This document shows positions 25,491 through 34,830 of a stretch of DNA of 64,000 nt, one piece after another. The position numbers and the translations under genes were made by a program. The notes below the pieces were generated by a model that had not been told where the DNA came from, made no database searches, and saw only the letters and a program-made list of their open reading frames with translations. This DNA comes from an uncultured Cyclobacteriaceae bacterium (GTDB lineage: Bacteria; Bacteroidota; Bacteroidia; Cytophagales; Cyclobacteriaceae): NCBI GenBank assembly GCA_937146645.1, contig CAKZRQ010000057.1, positions 124,001 through 188,000 on the forward strand, given 5' to 3'. The first letter of the stretch is position 1; each line of letters starts with the position of its first letter.

Positions 25491-26438
25491 TTAACCTTGG
25501 TTCGCTAGAGTTCTTCGAATCTGATCGAGGTTAACTCTTATATCTTCGATTCCTTCCCACTCTCTATTCGGCTCACCATGTTCGATTCCAACGTAACCAT
25601 TGAAGCCTCGGGCTGTGACAATCTTAAGCATCCGCTCGTAATCTAGTGGATTCTCATTGCCTCGATCATCCCAAACGGTTGGCTTCAAAGAAACACCCTT
25701 AGCATAAGGCATTAATTCATCCACACCTCTGTATGAATCATAACTATAAATTCTATCACCCTCCGTATGCATTCTGAAGTTGCCAAAATCAGGAAGAGTA
25801 CCAGCTCTAGGGTGGGCGGTTTGCTCTATCAAGGAAGCCAGCCACTTACCATTTGATGAAAATCCGCCATGATTTTCTATCAGGACATTTATATCATAGC
25901 CTTCTGCGAATTCGCAAATTCTGCGGAAGGTAGAGCTACATATATCAATGGCCTCTTGTCTTTTGTCCTCATCTTCTGTCCAAGGTACCGCATGATAGGC
26001 GTTTACTCGAATAGAATGGCAACCTAAATACGCTGCAGCTTCCACCCATTTTTTGTGATTCTCAACGGTTTGTGCCCTGCCTTCGGAAGAAGCTTCACCC
26101 AGCATTCCTTCTCGATCTACCATGATCAATACGGACTCAACACCTTCACCATCTGCCCTAGTTTTCATCTCTCTTAGATAGCTCATGTCCTGAGCCTTAT
26201 CCATAAAGAATTGATTCACATATTCTACCGCATCTATTCCATTACTTTTTGCAAGTTTGGCAAAGTCCAGGTGGTCCATTCTTCCCGCAAAGAGAATCCG
26301 TTGCAGAGACCATTCTGCAAGTGAAATCTTAAATACATCTTCTGGCTTTTTAGCGCCAAAACTAAGGTTGGGTAAACCTAAGGTAAGAGCAGCAGCGGAC
26401 AAACCTGCAGTCTTTAAAAATTCTCTTCGATTGTTCAT
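25491..26438 (-). CDS. Tat-exported sugar phosphate isomerase/epimerase-like TIM-barrel protein
   Basis: The 315-residue product starts NNRREFLKTAGLSAAALTLG, a twin-arginine leader. The rest is an AP-endonuclease-2-like xylose isomerase TIM barrel: FKISLAEWSLQR, DAVEYVNQFF, VESVLIMVDREG, SIRVNAYHAVPW, INVLIENHGGF, TLPDFGNFRM and the C-terminal YVGIEHGEPNREWEGI. Glu/His residues at strand ends (IENHGG, IEHGE) fit a divalent metal site. Despite the family name, periplasmic members act on non-phosphorylated sugars. It lies 57 bases downstream of a Tat-exported Gfo/Idh/MocA protein gene, a familiar pair in Bacteroidota carbohydrate loci. Confidence 0.85.
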   Translation of the reverse strand: MNNRREFLKTAGLSAAALTLGLPNLSFGAKKPEDVFKISLAEWSLQRILFAGRMDHLDFAKLAKSNGIDAVEYVNQFFMDKAQDMSYLREMKTRADGEGVESVLIMVDREGMLGEASSEGRAQTVENHKKWVEAAAYLGCHSIRVNAYHAVPWTEDEDKRQEAIDICSSTFRRICEFAEGYDINVLIENHGGFSSNGKWLASLIEQTAHPRAGTLPDFGNFRMHTEGDRIYSYDSYRGVDELMPYAKGVSLKPTVWDDRGNENPLDYERMLKIVTARGFNGYVGIEHGEPNREWEGIEDIRVNLDQIRRTLANQG

Positions 26439-26495
26439 TTACAATTTAATTTGATTGGCTTTGGAATTTAATAAAAATACTTGAATACAAGATAT

Positions 26496-27998
26496 TTAAA
26501 TTTCCCAGCCTGATCTGTAGTCTCGGGTGAGAAATCTATTTGCGTCTTCATCATTCGTGAATTTCAAACTTTCCGCATCAAACTCTAGTCGCTTACCGGA
26601 TCTGAGCGCCGCAGCCCCAAGGTTCACAGTATCCGTAATGGTTTGGGCCCTGATGAAGCTTCCAGGTGTTTGTTCACCGGCTTGAATCGCATCCACCCAT
26701 GCAAGGGTTTTTCTATCCACTTCTCTGGAATTAATCCTTTCTGATTCAGGTCTGGCGTTCATGGCACTCTCGGGAAGTAAAACTGGGTTTTCTCCGCGGA
26801 AATCACCTAAAATTTTACCTTTTGTACCCACGATCATCAGTCCTTCCATTCCTACATCTTTACCATCTATTTCCAGCTCCTCCGGAGCAAAAGGCTTCAT
26901 TCCTCCATCATACCAATAAAGATCAAAGCTTGGCAAATTAGCCTGCTCTGGAAATTTCCATTTGATGGTACAGCTTGCTGGAAAGGCCACATCATTGTTT
27001 ACCCATCGATACACTTGATCTACTTCTTCTCTCGAAGTAGTTCCATAAGCTTTGGTAGCGATTGGGGACCGATCAATTCCAAGAGTTTCGAAAAGTGGAA
27101 AGAGACTATAGTGTCCCATGTCAGCAACTGATCCACCACCGAAATCGTACCAGCCTCGGAATACATTATGGGTGTAATTTTTATGGTATGGCCTATCTTT
27201 TTCTGGGCCGAGCCAAAGATCCCAATTGAATCCTTCTGGGATGGGCATAGCGGGTTCTGGGGCTTTGGTCCACTGCTGCCAAACAGGCCTGAATGACCAA
27301 TTATGGATTTCCTTTAAATCACCAATCAAACCTTCATCCATCCAGGCTTTGATTTGCCGGTATTCTGGTCGGTCTGACCATGCCAATAGGTGAGTAATTG
27401 CACCGGTTTCTTTGGCTTTTTCTATTACCTTTCTTCCCTCAATGAGGCGATTTGAAATTGGCTTATGAGTGACTACATTGACTCCATTATCCATCGCCAA
27501 AATAGCTATGGCGGCATGCGTATGATCGGGTGTCATCACCTTTACCGCATCTAAGTCCTTTTCCTTTGCGAATAGCTCTCTAAAATCCTCGTATGAAGTA
27601 CAACCTGCATTGGCTTCTGATTTATAAAATTTGTCGATGTAGGCCTTTCCTACATCCCGTCCGCCGGGGATACCAGGAACACCTTCCCACCAGCTATCAT
27701 CCTTAAGGACCTGCTTGATTCCATTTCTGATGCCATTTGGTGACCAGTCTATATAATCTGTAGAGAACTTATTCGAATCACACACTGAAACCACACGAAC
27801 TTTCGGATTATTGAGTAATTCTCCCATTTCCCTCAAGCCTTGTGTTCCACAACCAATATTGGCGACGGTAATCTGATCCGATGGAGGAATGTGTCCAGTT
27901 CCTGCTATTACTGAGGAGGGGACCACAGATATGGATGCAGCAATTGCGGCGGCAGAGCCCATGAATTCTCTGCGGTTCATATTTTTTGGAGGTGTCAT
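26496..27998 (-). CDS. Tat-exported Gfo/Idh/MocA family oxidoreductase
   Basis: The 500-residue product begins with a twin-arginine leader (NMNRREFMGSAAAIAASISVV). The NAD-binding Rossmann loop reads ITVANIGCGTQGLREMGELL. The conserved Lys/Pro motif is seen as VVTHKPISNR, where the usual Glu of EKP is His. The C-terminal half carries the family's alpha/beta domain (FGGGSVADMGHY, where a Gly-rich loop and His often lie in the active site). Exported members keep NAD tightly bound and act on sugars or glycosides by transient oxidation. Translation could also start six codons in, at 27980. It is followed by the TIM-barrel isomerase gene and preceded closely (24 bases) by the nucleoside hydrolase gene. 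Confidence 0.87.
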   Translation of the reverse strand: MTPPKNMNRREFMGSAAAIAASISVVPSSVIAGTGHIPPSDQITVANIGCGTQGLREMGELLNNPKVRVVSVCDSNKFSTDYIDWSPNGIRNGIKQVLKDDSWWEGVPGIPGGRDVGKAYIDKFYKSEANAGCTSYEDFRELFAKEKDLDAVKVMTPDHTHAAIAILAMDNGVNVVTHKPISNRLIEGRKVIEKAKETGAITHLLAWSDRPEYRQIKAWMDEGLIGDLKEIHNWSFRPVWQQWTKAPEPAMPIPEGFNWDLWLGPEKDRPYHKNYTHNVFRGWYDFGGGSVADMGHYSLFPLFETLGIDRSPIATKAYGTTSREEVDQVYRWVNNDVAFPASCTIKWKFPEQANLPSFDLYWYDGGMKPFAPEELEIDGKDVGMEGLMIVGTKGKILGDFRGENPVLLPESAMNARPESERINSREVDRKTLAWVDAIQAGEQTPGSFIRAQTITDTVNLGAAALRSGKRLEFDAESLKFTNDEDANRFLTRDYRSGWEI

Positions 27999-28022
27999 AT
28001 TTTCGGACTTAAGGTTTAAGGA

Positions 28023-28940
28023 TTATTCTTTGATGATTCGCCAAAATTCATTTTGCATAGCTTTGGCGTCTATTTTGGTGTAAACATTCACGAGTCGCTG
28101 GGTATTCTCCGGGGGTGCCATGATCTGAGAAACAGTAGCCAATTCAGGATAAAGATAGGCTTCCACTAAGGCTAGATCCCACATTACCCTTGTTTTGTCC
28201 TGAGGGTTTTGTGTTCTCCAACGATCTGCTAGGATTTTTTCGATTTCAACGGACTCATCCAGTTTTGAATAAGTTTCATCTCTATCGAATTGGAGTGCAA
28301 ATGAGGTTGTAGTCGTCATGATGGTAAAGTCTAGCCCTTCGAGATTCAGGAGATAATCAAAGGCATTTAAGTCGCACCGGATGTTAAATTCATTTTTACT
28401 CCAGGCATTTTTCTTTACATCGTACCAAGACCCCAGGGAAAACAGACGGATTTTATCTTTGATTTCTGGGGCCAGAATCAATGCTGAGGCGACGTTACTC
28501 ATGGCTCCAAGCGTTAGTACATGAAGACGCTTTCCTTTGGGCATTGCTTTAGCTTCCTTAATTATAGCCTGTACGGCAGGAGAATCTCTGGGCTCTTCAC
28601 CGCCCCAAGCTCTTCCGATTTGTCGATCTCCGCCTAGGGGATGAGGGATGTCCATTCTATCAAGAGCTTCGAGAATTTGCTCGTTCAGACGTTGACTTTC
28701 TTCCACGGGCTTCAGAGTCTCTGTATCATAGGCATTCCACTTTTCGAAAACATTTAAATCAGAGTTATTAAAGTGGGCGGAACTTATACCGATAAGGTCA
28801 ATTTTATCCGATTTAACCAAGTGAGCAATCGCATAGAGGTCATCCATTTCATTGCCGGTATCTGCATCCAGCCAAACTTTTTGCTGGGCTGAAATAGCAG
28901 TCGAAAGAAATAAAAGACCGATCAAAAATGTTAGGCGCAT
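28023..28940 (-). CDS. Exported nucleoside hydrolase-like protein
   Basis: The 305-residue product has a signal peptide (1-18, STAISAQQ). The calcium-binding N-terminal motif of inosine-uridine nucleoside hydrolases is present in variant form as WLDADTGNEMDDLYAI (DxDxGxxxDD). Later segments LHVLTLGAMSNVASALILAPEIKDKI and VMWDLALVEAYLYPELA match the family's central and C-terminal regions. The family hydrolyses the N-glycosidic bond of nucleosides, but exported variants may act on other glycosides. It heads a probable three-gene minus-strand operon with the Gfo/Idh/MocA and TIM-barrel genes. Confidence 0.85.
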   Translation of the reverse strand: MRLTFLIGLLFLSTAISAQQKVWLDADTGNEMDDLYAIAHLVKSDKIDLIGISSAHFNNSDLNVFEKWNAYDTETLKPVEESQRLNEQILEALDRMDIPHPLGGDRQIGRAWGGEEPRDSPAVQAIIKEAKAMPKGKRLHVLTLGAMSNVASALILAPEIKDKIRLFSLGSWYDVKKNAWSKNEFNIRCDLNAFDYLLNLEGLDFTIMTTTTSFALQFDRDETYSKLDESVEIEKILADRWRTQNPQDKTRVMWDLALVEAYLYPELATVSQIMAPPENTQRLVNVYTKIDAKAMQNEFWRIIKE

Positions 28941-29026
28941 GGAATCAAGGGTTTATCTTGGATTTAAAGTAAAATATTTGGTTTTTAAAACAAATTGAAA
29001 AAGACTCAACGGTCTAATAATACTTT

Positions 29027-30661
29027 ATGAAAAAGATTCTGCCATCCTTTCTTATCCTGTTACTATTTGTATCCTGTGGGTCACCTCAAAGCGAAACCTC
29101 TGAGGAAGTTTCGTTAGATACGAAACCGAATATCGTTTGGATAGTCAATGAGGATATGTCTCCCGAGCATTTGGGTTCGTACGGCGGAACAGGAGGTAAG
29201 ACGCCTTTTCTTGATGCCTTAGCTGAGGAAGGTTTGAGATATACCAATGCCTATTCAACGGCCGGTGTTTGTGCACCAAGTAGGGCAGCTTTGATTACAG
29301 GATCTTATCAAACCTCTATCGGGGCTCATCACATGCGAACTCTTGGAATGTCTCAAAATGCCCTTGATGCTTACCCTCCAGGCCATAAGTCCTATTCTGC
29401 TGTAATTCCAGCTGATATGAAGACTTACCCTGAACTATTGAGAATGGCCGGTTACTACACTAGTAATAATTCCAAAGAGGATTATCAATTTCGTGGGCCG
29501 GTCACTATGTGGGATGAAAGTAGTAGAGATGCACATTGGAGAAATCGAGAGGATCCCAATCAACCCTTTTTCTCCATTTTCAATTTTACCGTTTCACACG
29601 AGAGTCAAGTTTGGGCAAGAGCAGATGAGCCATTGCTAGTCGATCCGGATTCTGTGGTGGTTCCCCCGGTCTACCCTGATGATTCAATTTCCAGAGTGAC
29701 GATCGCCCGTTTCATTTCTAATGTGATGAAAATGGATGAGCAAGCAGGAGAGATTATCCAACAGCTCAAGGATGACGGTCTGTATGAAAACACCATTATC
29801 TTTTATTATTCAGATCATGGAGATGGCATGCCTTATTACAAAAGAGAACTTTACGATAGGGGGCTAAAAGTTCCTTTGATTGTTAAAGCCCCAGAATTGC
29901 AGCCTGGTTCAGTGACTGATGAACTGGTTAGCTTCGTGGATTTTGGACCAACTGTTTTATCTCTGGCTGGTGTCCAAATCCCAGAAAGCATGCAAGGTCA
30001 GGCTTTCCTCGGAGAGCAAAAGGCTCTTGATCGGAAATACATCTATGCTGCGCGTGACAGGATGGACTCAGAATATGATCGTGTTCGTGCCGTTTCGGAT
30101 GGTAGGTATAAATACATCAGGAACTATATGCCTGAAAAACCCAATTATCAGAATATACAATATCGTCTGAATAACCCATTAATGCTTCATTTGCTGGATC
30201 TCCAAGAGAGAGGGCTATTGGATGAGAATCAGTCAAGATGGTTTGATAAAACTAAACCTGAGGAAGAGCTTTATGATACAGAAAGTGACCCTTGGGAGTT
30301 TAAGAATTTGGCGGATGATCCAGAATACGCAGAAAAGCTCGCAGAGCTTCGCAAAGCCCATGAAGATTGGGTAGCAGAATTCGGTGATCTCGGAAGTAAA
30401 AACGAGCAAGAAATGGTTCGAGAATGGTGGGGTGGAATGGAAGAAGCTCCTGCTACTTCGGAGCCGGAAATTAGCTTTAAGGATGGGATGCTCACTATTT
30501 CTTCTTCTACTGAAGGGGCCTCAATCGGCTATAGAGCTTCTGATTCGGATCCCTGGAAAGTCTATCAGAATCCCATAGAGTGGGAAGCTGGAAAGGAAAT
30601 CATAATCAATGCTCACCGAATAGGTTATTTGCCAAGCGAAAAAGTTTTTTCTCCAGAATGA
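29027..30661 (+). CDS. Sulfatase lipoprotein with chitobiase-like C-terminal domain
   Basis: The 544-residue product starts with a lipoprotein leader (LLLFVSCGSPQ). The sulfatase formylglycine motif CAPSR is present in GVCAPSRAALITGSYQ, with metal and active-site context in PNIVWIVNEDMSPEHLGSYGG and YYSDHGDGMPYYK. It belongs to the S1 arylsulfatase type, needing a formylglycine-generating enzyme that is not in the window. The last about 60 residues (ASIGYRASDSDPWKVYQNPIEWEAGKEI, HRIGYLPSE) match the chitobiase/hexosaminidase C-terminal module. It diverges from the nucleoside hydrolase gene and converges on a second sulfatase gene. Confidence 0.9.
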   Translation: MKKILPSFLILLLFVSCGSPQSETSEEVSLDTKPNIVWIVNEDMSPEHLGSYGGTGGKTPFLDALAEEGLRYTNAYSTAGVCAPSRAALITGSYQTSIGAHHMRTLGMSQNALDAYPPGHKSYSAVIPADMKTYPELLRMAGYYTSNNSKEDYQFRGPVTMWDESSRDAHWRNREDPNQPFFSIFNFTVSHESQVWARADEPLLVDPDSVVVPPVYPDDSISRVTIARFISNVMKMDEQAGEIIQQLKDDGLYENTIIFYYSDHGDGMPYYKRELYDRGLKVPLIVKAPELQPGSVTDELVSFVDFGPTVLSLAGVQIPESMQGQAFLGEQKALDRKYIYAARDRMDSEYDRVRAVSDGRYKYIRNYMPEKPNYQNIQYRLNNPLMLHLLDLQERGLLDENQSRWFDKTKPEEELYDTESDPWEFKNLADDPEYAEKLAELRKAHEDWVAEFGDLGSKNEQEMVREWWGGMEEAPATSEPEISFKDGMLTISSSTEGASIGYRASDSDPWKVYQNPIEWEAGKEIIINAHRIGYLPSEKVFSPE

Positions 30662-30734
30662 CTAGGCTCTTCTAGTCAAGAAAGTTCAGGATTTGTAATC
30701 CGGAACAACAAGGAACCTTGAACAGTAGAATTAA

Positions 30735-32237
30735 TCATTCCAAATCAGTGAGACAGGGAATTCCTTCTCTCGAATATTTTCCGAAAGGAGGAAGGATCCT
30801 ATACTTTTCAATTTCACTTTGCCAGTCGATATCCTTCATCTGATAATTCGGCGTATATCGACCTTCGTCCCAGTACGTTGATCTCGGGTTTTTGGCTCTT
30901 CGATCACCAGTGGATTCCATCCATTCGAGAAGCTTAGCTTTCATTTCGGCCTTTAAAGAAGTCAGCTCTGGATTCGCGGCAAGATTATTCAACTGATAGG
31001 GATCGTTCACTACGTCATAAAGTTCTTCCTCAAGCCTTTGTCCAAAACTGAGGTTGAATAAATCCACTCCATTCGGATCCAGTTTCCCCTCCATGTTCAT
31101 AATTAGGAATTTGGTAATGGAATGATCGACATCTCCGTATTGTCCGACAGATTGATGCACTGTGGGGTTTCCGGCAGGATTACGCTCAGGCATGGGGTTC
31201 CAGATGTATAAATACTCATGGTTTCGAATGGCCCGCATGGGGTAGCTGAGGTCACCCTTTCGAACATTAGCATGTCTTTCTCTTTCCAAATAAACTTGTT
31301 CTCTATCTTGGGTTTCTCCTGCGAAGAGTGGCCAAAGAGATTGTCCTGACATAGAATTTTGGCTTTGGCCTGCGGCCTCCACAAAGCTCGGGGCGAAATC
31401 CACAAAATTCACAAAATCTTCAATCACGGTACCAGCCTTAATTTTCTCTGGCCAACGAATCGCCAAGGGCATTCGGGTCCCATAGTCATAGAGATTCGCC
31501 TTGGCACGTGGAAAAGGCATGCCGTTATCACTGGTCATCACGATGATAGTATTGTCCAGTTCGCCCATTTCCTCCAGCATAGCAATGATTTGACCGCATT
31601 CCCGATCGAATCGTTCTATCTCGAAGTAGTAGTCCAGAATGTCATTTCTCACACAGTCATTATCCGGAAAGAAACCGGGAACCGTCACATCATCTAACTT
31701 CATCCCTGATCGAATGCCGGTGTTGGTTTCATACACCCGATGCGGATCCGAACTTCCAAACCAAAAAGTGAATGGTTCGTCCTTTGGTCTTTCTTCCATG
31801 AAGGATTTAAAGTCGGGGTATCCCATTCCAGCCGGATTATGAGAAAAGCCAGTCACCTCATACTCCCCAGGGCCCCAACCCTTTCGAGTGGACCCAGTGA
31901 AATATCCAGCTTGGTCGAGAATCTGAACATAGGTTGGGTGGGCATTTGGAAACTCCGACCAGAGATTACCTCCTTCTCCATTTTGGTGTGGGTATCTACC
32001 TAGAAGCACTGAAGCCCTGGAAGGTGAACATGAAGGAGATGCGGTATATCCATTTACAAATAATGCCCCTTCTTTTGCTAAGCGATCAAACGTTGGGGTC
32101 CTAACAACTTTATCTCCATAAACCCCAGCATGAGGAAATGACCAATCGTCAGCAATCAAAAACAGGATATTCGGTCTCTCTTGAGAGAAGGAGGAAAGCG
32201 TAAGAAAAATTAGAAATAGAAAAGGAAGCTTTTTCAT
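30735..32237 (-). CDS. Exported sulfatase
   Basis: The 500-residue product has a Sec signal peptide (1-18, SSFSQ). The formylglycine motif is CSPSR in SPSCSPSRASVLLGRYPHQNG. Other S1 sulfatase landmarks are PNILFLIADDWSFPHAG, IIVMTSDNGMPFPRAKANLYDYGTRMPLAIRWP, and the C-terminal VNDPYQLNNLAANPE. It would remove sulfate esters from carbohydrates or other organics in the periplasm. It is clearly divergent from the neighbouring sulfatase at 29027, which converges on it. The GH13 gene lies 50 bases upstream on the same strand. Confidence 0.9.
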   Translation of the reverse strand: MKKLPFLFLIFLTLSSFSQERPNILFLIADDWSFPHAGVYGDKVVRTPTFDRLAKEGALFVNGYTASPSCSPSRASVLLGRYPHQNGEGGNLWSEFPNAHPTYVQILDQAGYFTGSTRKGWGPGEYEVTGFSHNPAGMGYPDFKSFMEERPKDEPFTFWFGSSDPHRVYETNTGIRSGMKLDDVTVPGFFPDNDCVRNDILDYYFEIERFDRECGQIIAMLEEMGELDNTIIVMTSDNGMPFPRAKANLYDYGTRMPLAIRWPEKIKAGTVIEDFVNFVDFAPSFVEAAGQSQNSMSGQSLWPLFAGETQDREQVYLERERHANVRKGDLSYPMRAIRNHEYLYIWNPMPERNPAGNPTVHQSVGQYGDVDHSITKFLIMNMEGKLDPNGVDLFNLSFGQRLEEELYDVVNDPYQLNNLAANPELTSLKAEMKAKLLEWMESTGDRRAKNPRSTYWDEGRYTPNYQMKDIDWQSEIEKYRILPPFGKYSREGIPCLTDLE

Positions 32238-32287
32238 GTAACACAGAACTTTCCTTAAGCTACTGAATTTAATTTTTCAGTGAAAAT

Positions 32288-34147
32288 TCACTTCACTTCA
32301 AAGACCGCCGATTCCCAAGGCCCAAAGTTCAGGTCGATCTCTGCTCCCTCTTCTGTCACCCTAAGCATGGTATTCTTTTTCCCAAACATGAGCTCTTGAA
32401 TTTCTTTTTCACCTTTTTCCAGATTCCATTCTTGCAATAGTTCTGGCGAGAGCCTGAGGGTGGTTTTTATGGAATCGCTGTCATGGAAATTAGTCACCAC
32501 AATGATCCTTTGATCCTCATCCCAACGGGCATAAGCGAAGGCCTTGTCCGTGTAATCTGGATTTATTGATCTATTGAAAGCATGTAAATCCATGTATTCA
32601 CCCATCAGAGCCGAGCTATTTCGAGTGAAATTCAATACTTCAGAATAATAGTTTCTTAAAGCCTTTTCATTTTCACTGAGCTGAACACCATCAAAAGCCC
32701 CTTCATTCACCCATTTCTGGTGTTGGGGAACACCGATGTAATCGAAAATTGACGTACGACTGGGATCACCAAATCCGGCATCCTCAGCTCCGGGTTCACC
32801 TACTTCCTGACCGAAGTAAATCATAGTAGGAGAGGTAGTGGAGGTTGCAGACACTACCATGGCTGGTAGCGCTTTCCATGGATTTCCAGCGAATTCTGGG
32901 CTTGCAATTCTTTGCTCATCGTGATTCTCAAGGAAATGAAGCATGTGATGCTCGATATCCTTTAATCCATCGAGAATTGGTGGTAGATTATCCGTTGATC
33001 CATACCCATACATGATATGCTTGAGAGTATCATAAAGCTCCACTTTATCATAGAGGTAATCCATCTTACCCTTATGGATATAATCCCGGTATAATGCCGG
33101 CTGATACACTTCGGCAAGCAGAAAAGCTTCAGGATTTGTCTTTTTAATATGAGAATTCAGGTAAGACCAAAACTCCACAGGAACCATCTCTGCCATATCA
33201 AATCGGAATCCATCCACTCCTTTTCCAAGCCAAAACTGCGTGATGTCCTTGAATTTATCCCATGAGTTTGGAACGTCCTTTCCTTGCCAGAAATCATAGT
33301 GAGCATTCCAGTCTAGGGAATCTGCCCCTTCGGGCAAAGCTGGGAAGTCCTTCGTCCCGTCAGGTTTTACTCCGTAATTCACTTTTACGGTTTCATACCA
33401 ATCGTAGAAGTTTGGCTGAGCCAATCTTGAACCATTCCCCGTCCATTTAGCCGGGTTCTCATCAAATTGGCCATCGGCCAAAGGATGATTTTCGCCACCA
33501 AGAGGTTGGTAGTTATTTAGAGGTTCTGGGACTTTAAATGATTCTTCAGGGATATAATAGAAGTTATTATTCCTGTCATATTCCACTGAGGTGTCATCAT
33601 CTGCTCCAAAATCACGGACTCCTTCAGGATTATTTTTCCCTTCATAATGTCTGGAAACATGATTTGGAACAATATCAATAATCACCTTCATTCCATGTGT
33701 ATGAGTCCGTGCGATCAAAGACTCAAACTCTTCCATTCTCTTCGTCACATCCACAGCAAGATCAGGATTCACTTGATAGTAATCCCGTACTGCATAGGGT
33801 GAACCCGCGCGGCCTTTGATTACATCTGGGTCATCAGAGGTGACCCCTATCTCAGGAAATTCTCCTATTACTCCATGGTGTGGAACACCGGTATACCAAA
33901 TATGAGATACACCAAGCTTATTAATTTCTGAAAGGGCCTTATCCGTGAAGTCATTAAACTTCCCAACGCCATTTTCTTCCTTCGTACCCCAGGGTTTATT
34001 GTTTGTGTTCGTGTTTCCAAAAAGGCGGGTGAAAACCTGATAGACGACGACTTTTTTGGGTTTCATAGGTTTTGGTTCAGTTTGATCTTTCGGTTGACAA
34101 GCGAGGCAAATCAGCAGAATGGATAGGACAGAGAAAAGTCTTTTCAT
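32288..34147 (-). CDS. GH13 alpha-amylase family lipoprotein
   Basis: The 619-residue product has a lipoprotein leader (LSILLICLACQPKD). The TIM barrel starts VVYQVFTRLFGNTN, and the GH13 regions are visible: DIVPNHVSRH (region I), GVDGFRFDMAEM (region II, nucleophile Asp in RFD), FLLAEVYQ (region III Glu) and FLENHDEQRI (region IV Asp). The C-terminal beta-domain ends GPWESAVFEVK. The protein acts on alpha-glucans or related oligosaccharides in the periplasm or on the outer membrane. No other starch genes are adjacent. It shares its strand with the sulfatase gene 50 bases downstream. Confidence 0.93.
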   Translation of the reverse strand: MKRLFSVLSILLICLACQPKDQTEPKPMKPKKVVVYQVFTRLFGNTNTNNKPWGTKEENGVGKFNDFTDKALSEINKLGVSHIWYTGVPHHGVIGEFPEIGVTSDDPDVIKGRAGSPYAVRDYYQVNPDLAVDVTKRMEEFESLIARTHTHGMKVIIDIVPNHVSRHYEGKNNPEGVRDFGADDDTSVEYDRNNNFYYIPEESFKVPEPLNNYQPLGGENHPLADGQFDENPAKWTGNGSRLAQPNFYDWYETVKVNYGVKPDGTKDFPALPEGADSLDWNAHYDFWQGKDVPNSWDKFKDITQFWLGKGVDGFRFDMAEMVPVEFWSYLNSHIKKTNPEAFLLAEVYQPALYRDYIHKGKMDYLYDKVELYDTLKHIMYGYGSTDNLPPILDGLKDIEHHMLHFLENHDEQRIASPEFAGNPWKALPAMVVSATSTTSPTMIYFGQEVGEPGAEDAGFGDPSRTSIFDYIGVPQHQKWVNEGAFDGVQLSENEKALRNYYSEVLNFTRNSSALMGEYMDLHAFNRSINPDYTDKAFAYARWDEDQRIIVVTNFHDSDSIKTTLRLSPELLQEWNLEKGEKEIQELMFGKKNTMLRVTEEGAEIDLNFGPWESAVFEVK

Positions 34148-34233
34148 GCTGGAAAATTAGAACAAAAACCAGTTAAAACTCAAGGGATGGATGATTTTGA
34201 CTGTTGGTTAGCATGAATGATATGATTGATTAA

Positions 34234-34289
34234 TTGATAATTAATCTATTTTTATTGTTTATCAATAAAAATAATATGATATTTGATAA
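34234..34289. promoter_or_regulatory. Possible operator array upstream of the DUF2975-HTH pair
   Basis: The heptamer TTGATAA occurs at 34234-34240, as its complement TTATCAA at 34259-34265, and again at 34283-34289, with start-to-start spacings of 25 and 24 bases. An overlapping perfect inverted repeat TATTTTTATTG/CAATAAAAATA runs 34247-34273. The array lies just before the ATG at 34301. It would suit autoregulation by the HTH protein, but the region is very AT-rich, so chance is possible. Confidence 0.4.
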
Positions 34290-34300
34290 AATTAAAATCT

Positions 34301-34828
34301 ATGATACCGTTAAAAACTGAAACCATCCTTAAAGGACTTAAAGTGATTTCTTGGATAGCATTTATTGGATTTTCCATCCAGGCTGGGGCAATGCTTGTTT
34401 CTTTGTTTATATGTTTGAAAAACCCAGAAGCGGCAGAGAATTTTTATGGTGGAATTAACCTTTTGGAGCTAAGAAATGAAGGTACTTATCTCTTTCTCAT
34501 ATATGCCGGTAATCATGTTCTTGTAGCTTTCTTCAAGGCCTATGTATGGTATTTGGTTATAGGGTTGATGTCCAAATTCAGCCTTAAAAACCCCTTTTCC
34601 ATGGAAGTAATTGGTAAGCTGGAGAAAATAAGTATGGCTCTTTTTGTCACTTGGATCACCTTAATTCTTGGTAACATGGAGGATAATTATTTGCATTATA
34701 CCATGCAAAGAAGATTCGGCAGTCCTGTTGGAGGAGAGTTTCTCTTCATGGCAGGTTTGGTATTTGTGATTTCACAGATATTTAAAAGAGGGGTGGAAAT
34801 ACAGTCAGAAAATGAGCTGACCATTTGA
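34301..34828 (+). CDS. DUF2975 family membrane protein
   Basis: The 175-residue product has four hydrophobic segments (VISWIAFIGFSIQAGAMLVSLFI, GTYLFLIYAGNHVLVAFFKAYVWYLVIG, ISMALFVTWITLILG and FLFMAGLVFVISQIF). The pattern, with FSLKNPFSMEVIGKLEKIS between segments 2 and 3 and a final ISQIFKRGVEIQSENELTI, is characteristic of DUF2975 proteins. These are commonly followed by a YozG-like HTH gene, as here after two bases. Function is unknown. I use ATG 34301 rather than the upstream TTG at 34283. Confidence 0.85.
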   Translation: MIPLKTETILKGLKVISWIAFIGFSIQAGAMLVSLFICLKNPEAAENFYGGINLLELRNEGTYLFLIYAGNHVLVAFFKAYVWYLVIGLMSKFSLKNPFSMEVIGKLEKISMALFVTWITLILGNMEDNYLHYTMQRRFGSPVGGEFLFMAGLVFVISQIFKRGVEIQSENELTI

Positions 34829-34830
34829 CC

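Noticed and set aside
30660-30676. Short inverted repeat GACTAG-N4-CTAGTC after the first sulfatase
   Set aside because: The stem is only six bases and lacks a U-run, so a terminator call is not supported.
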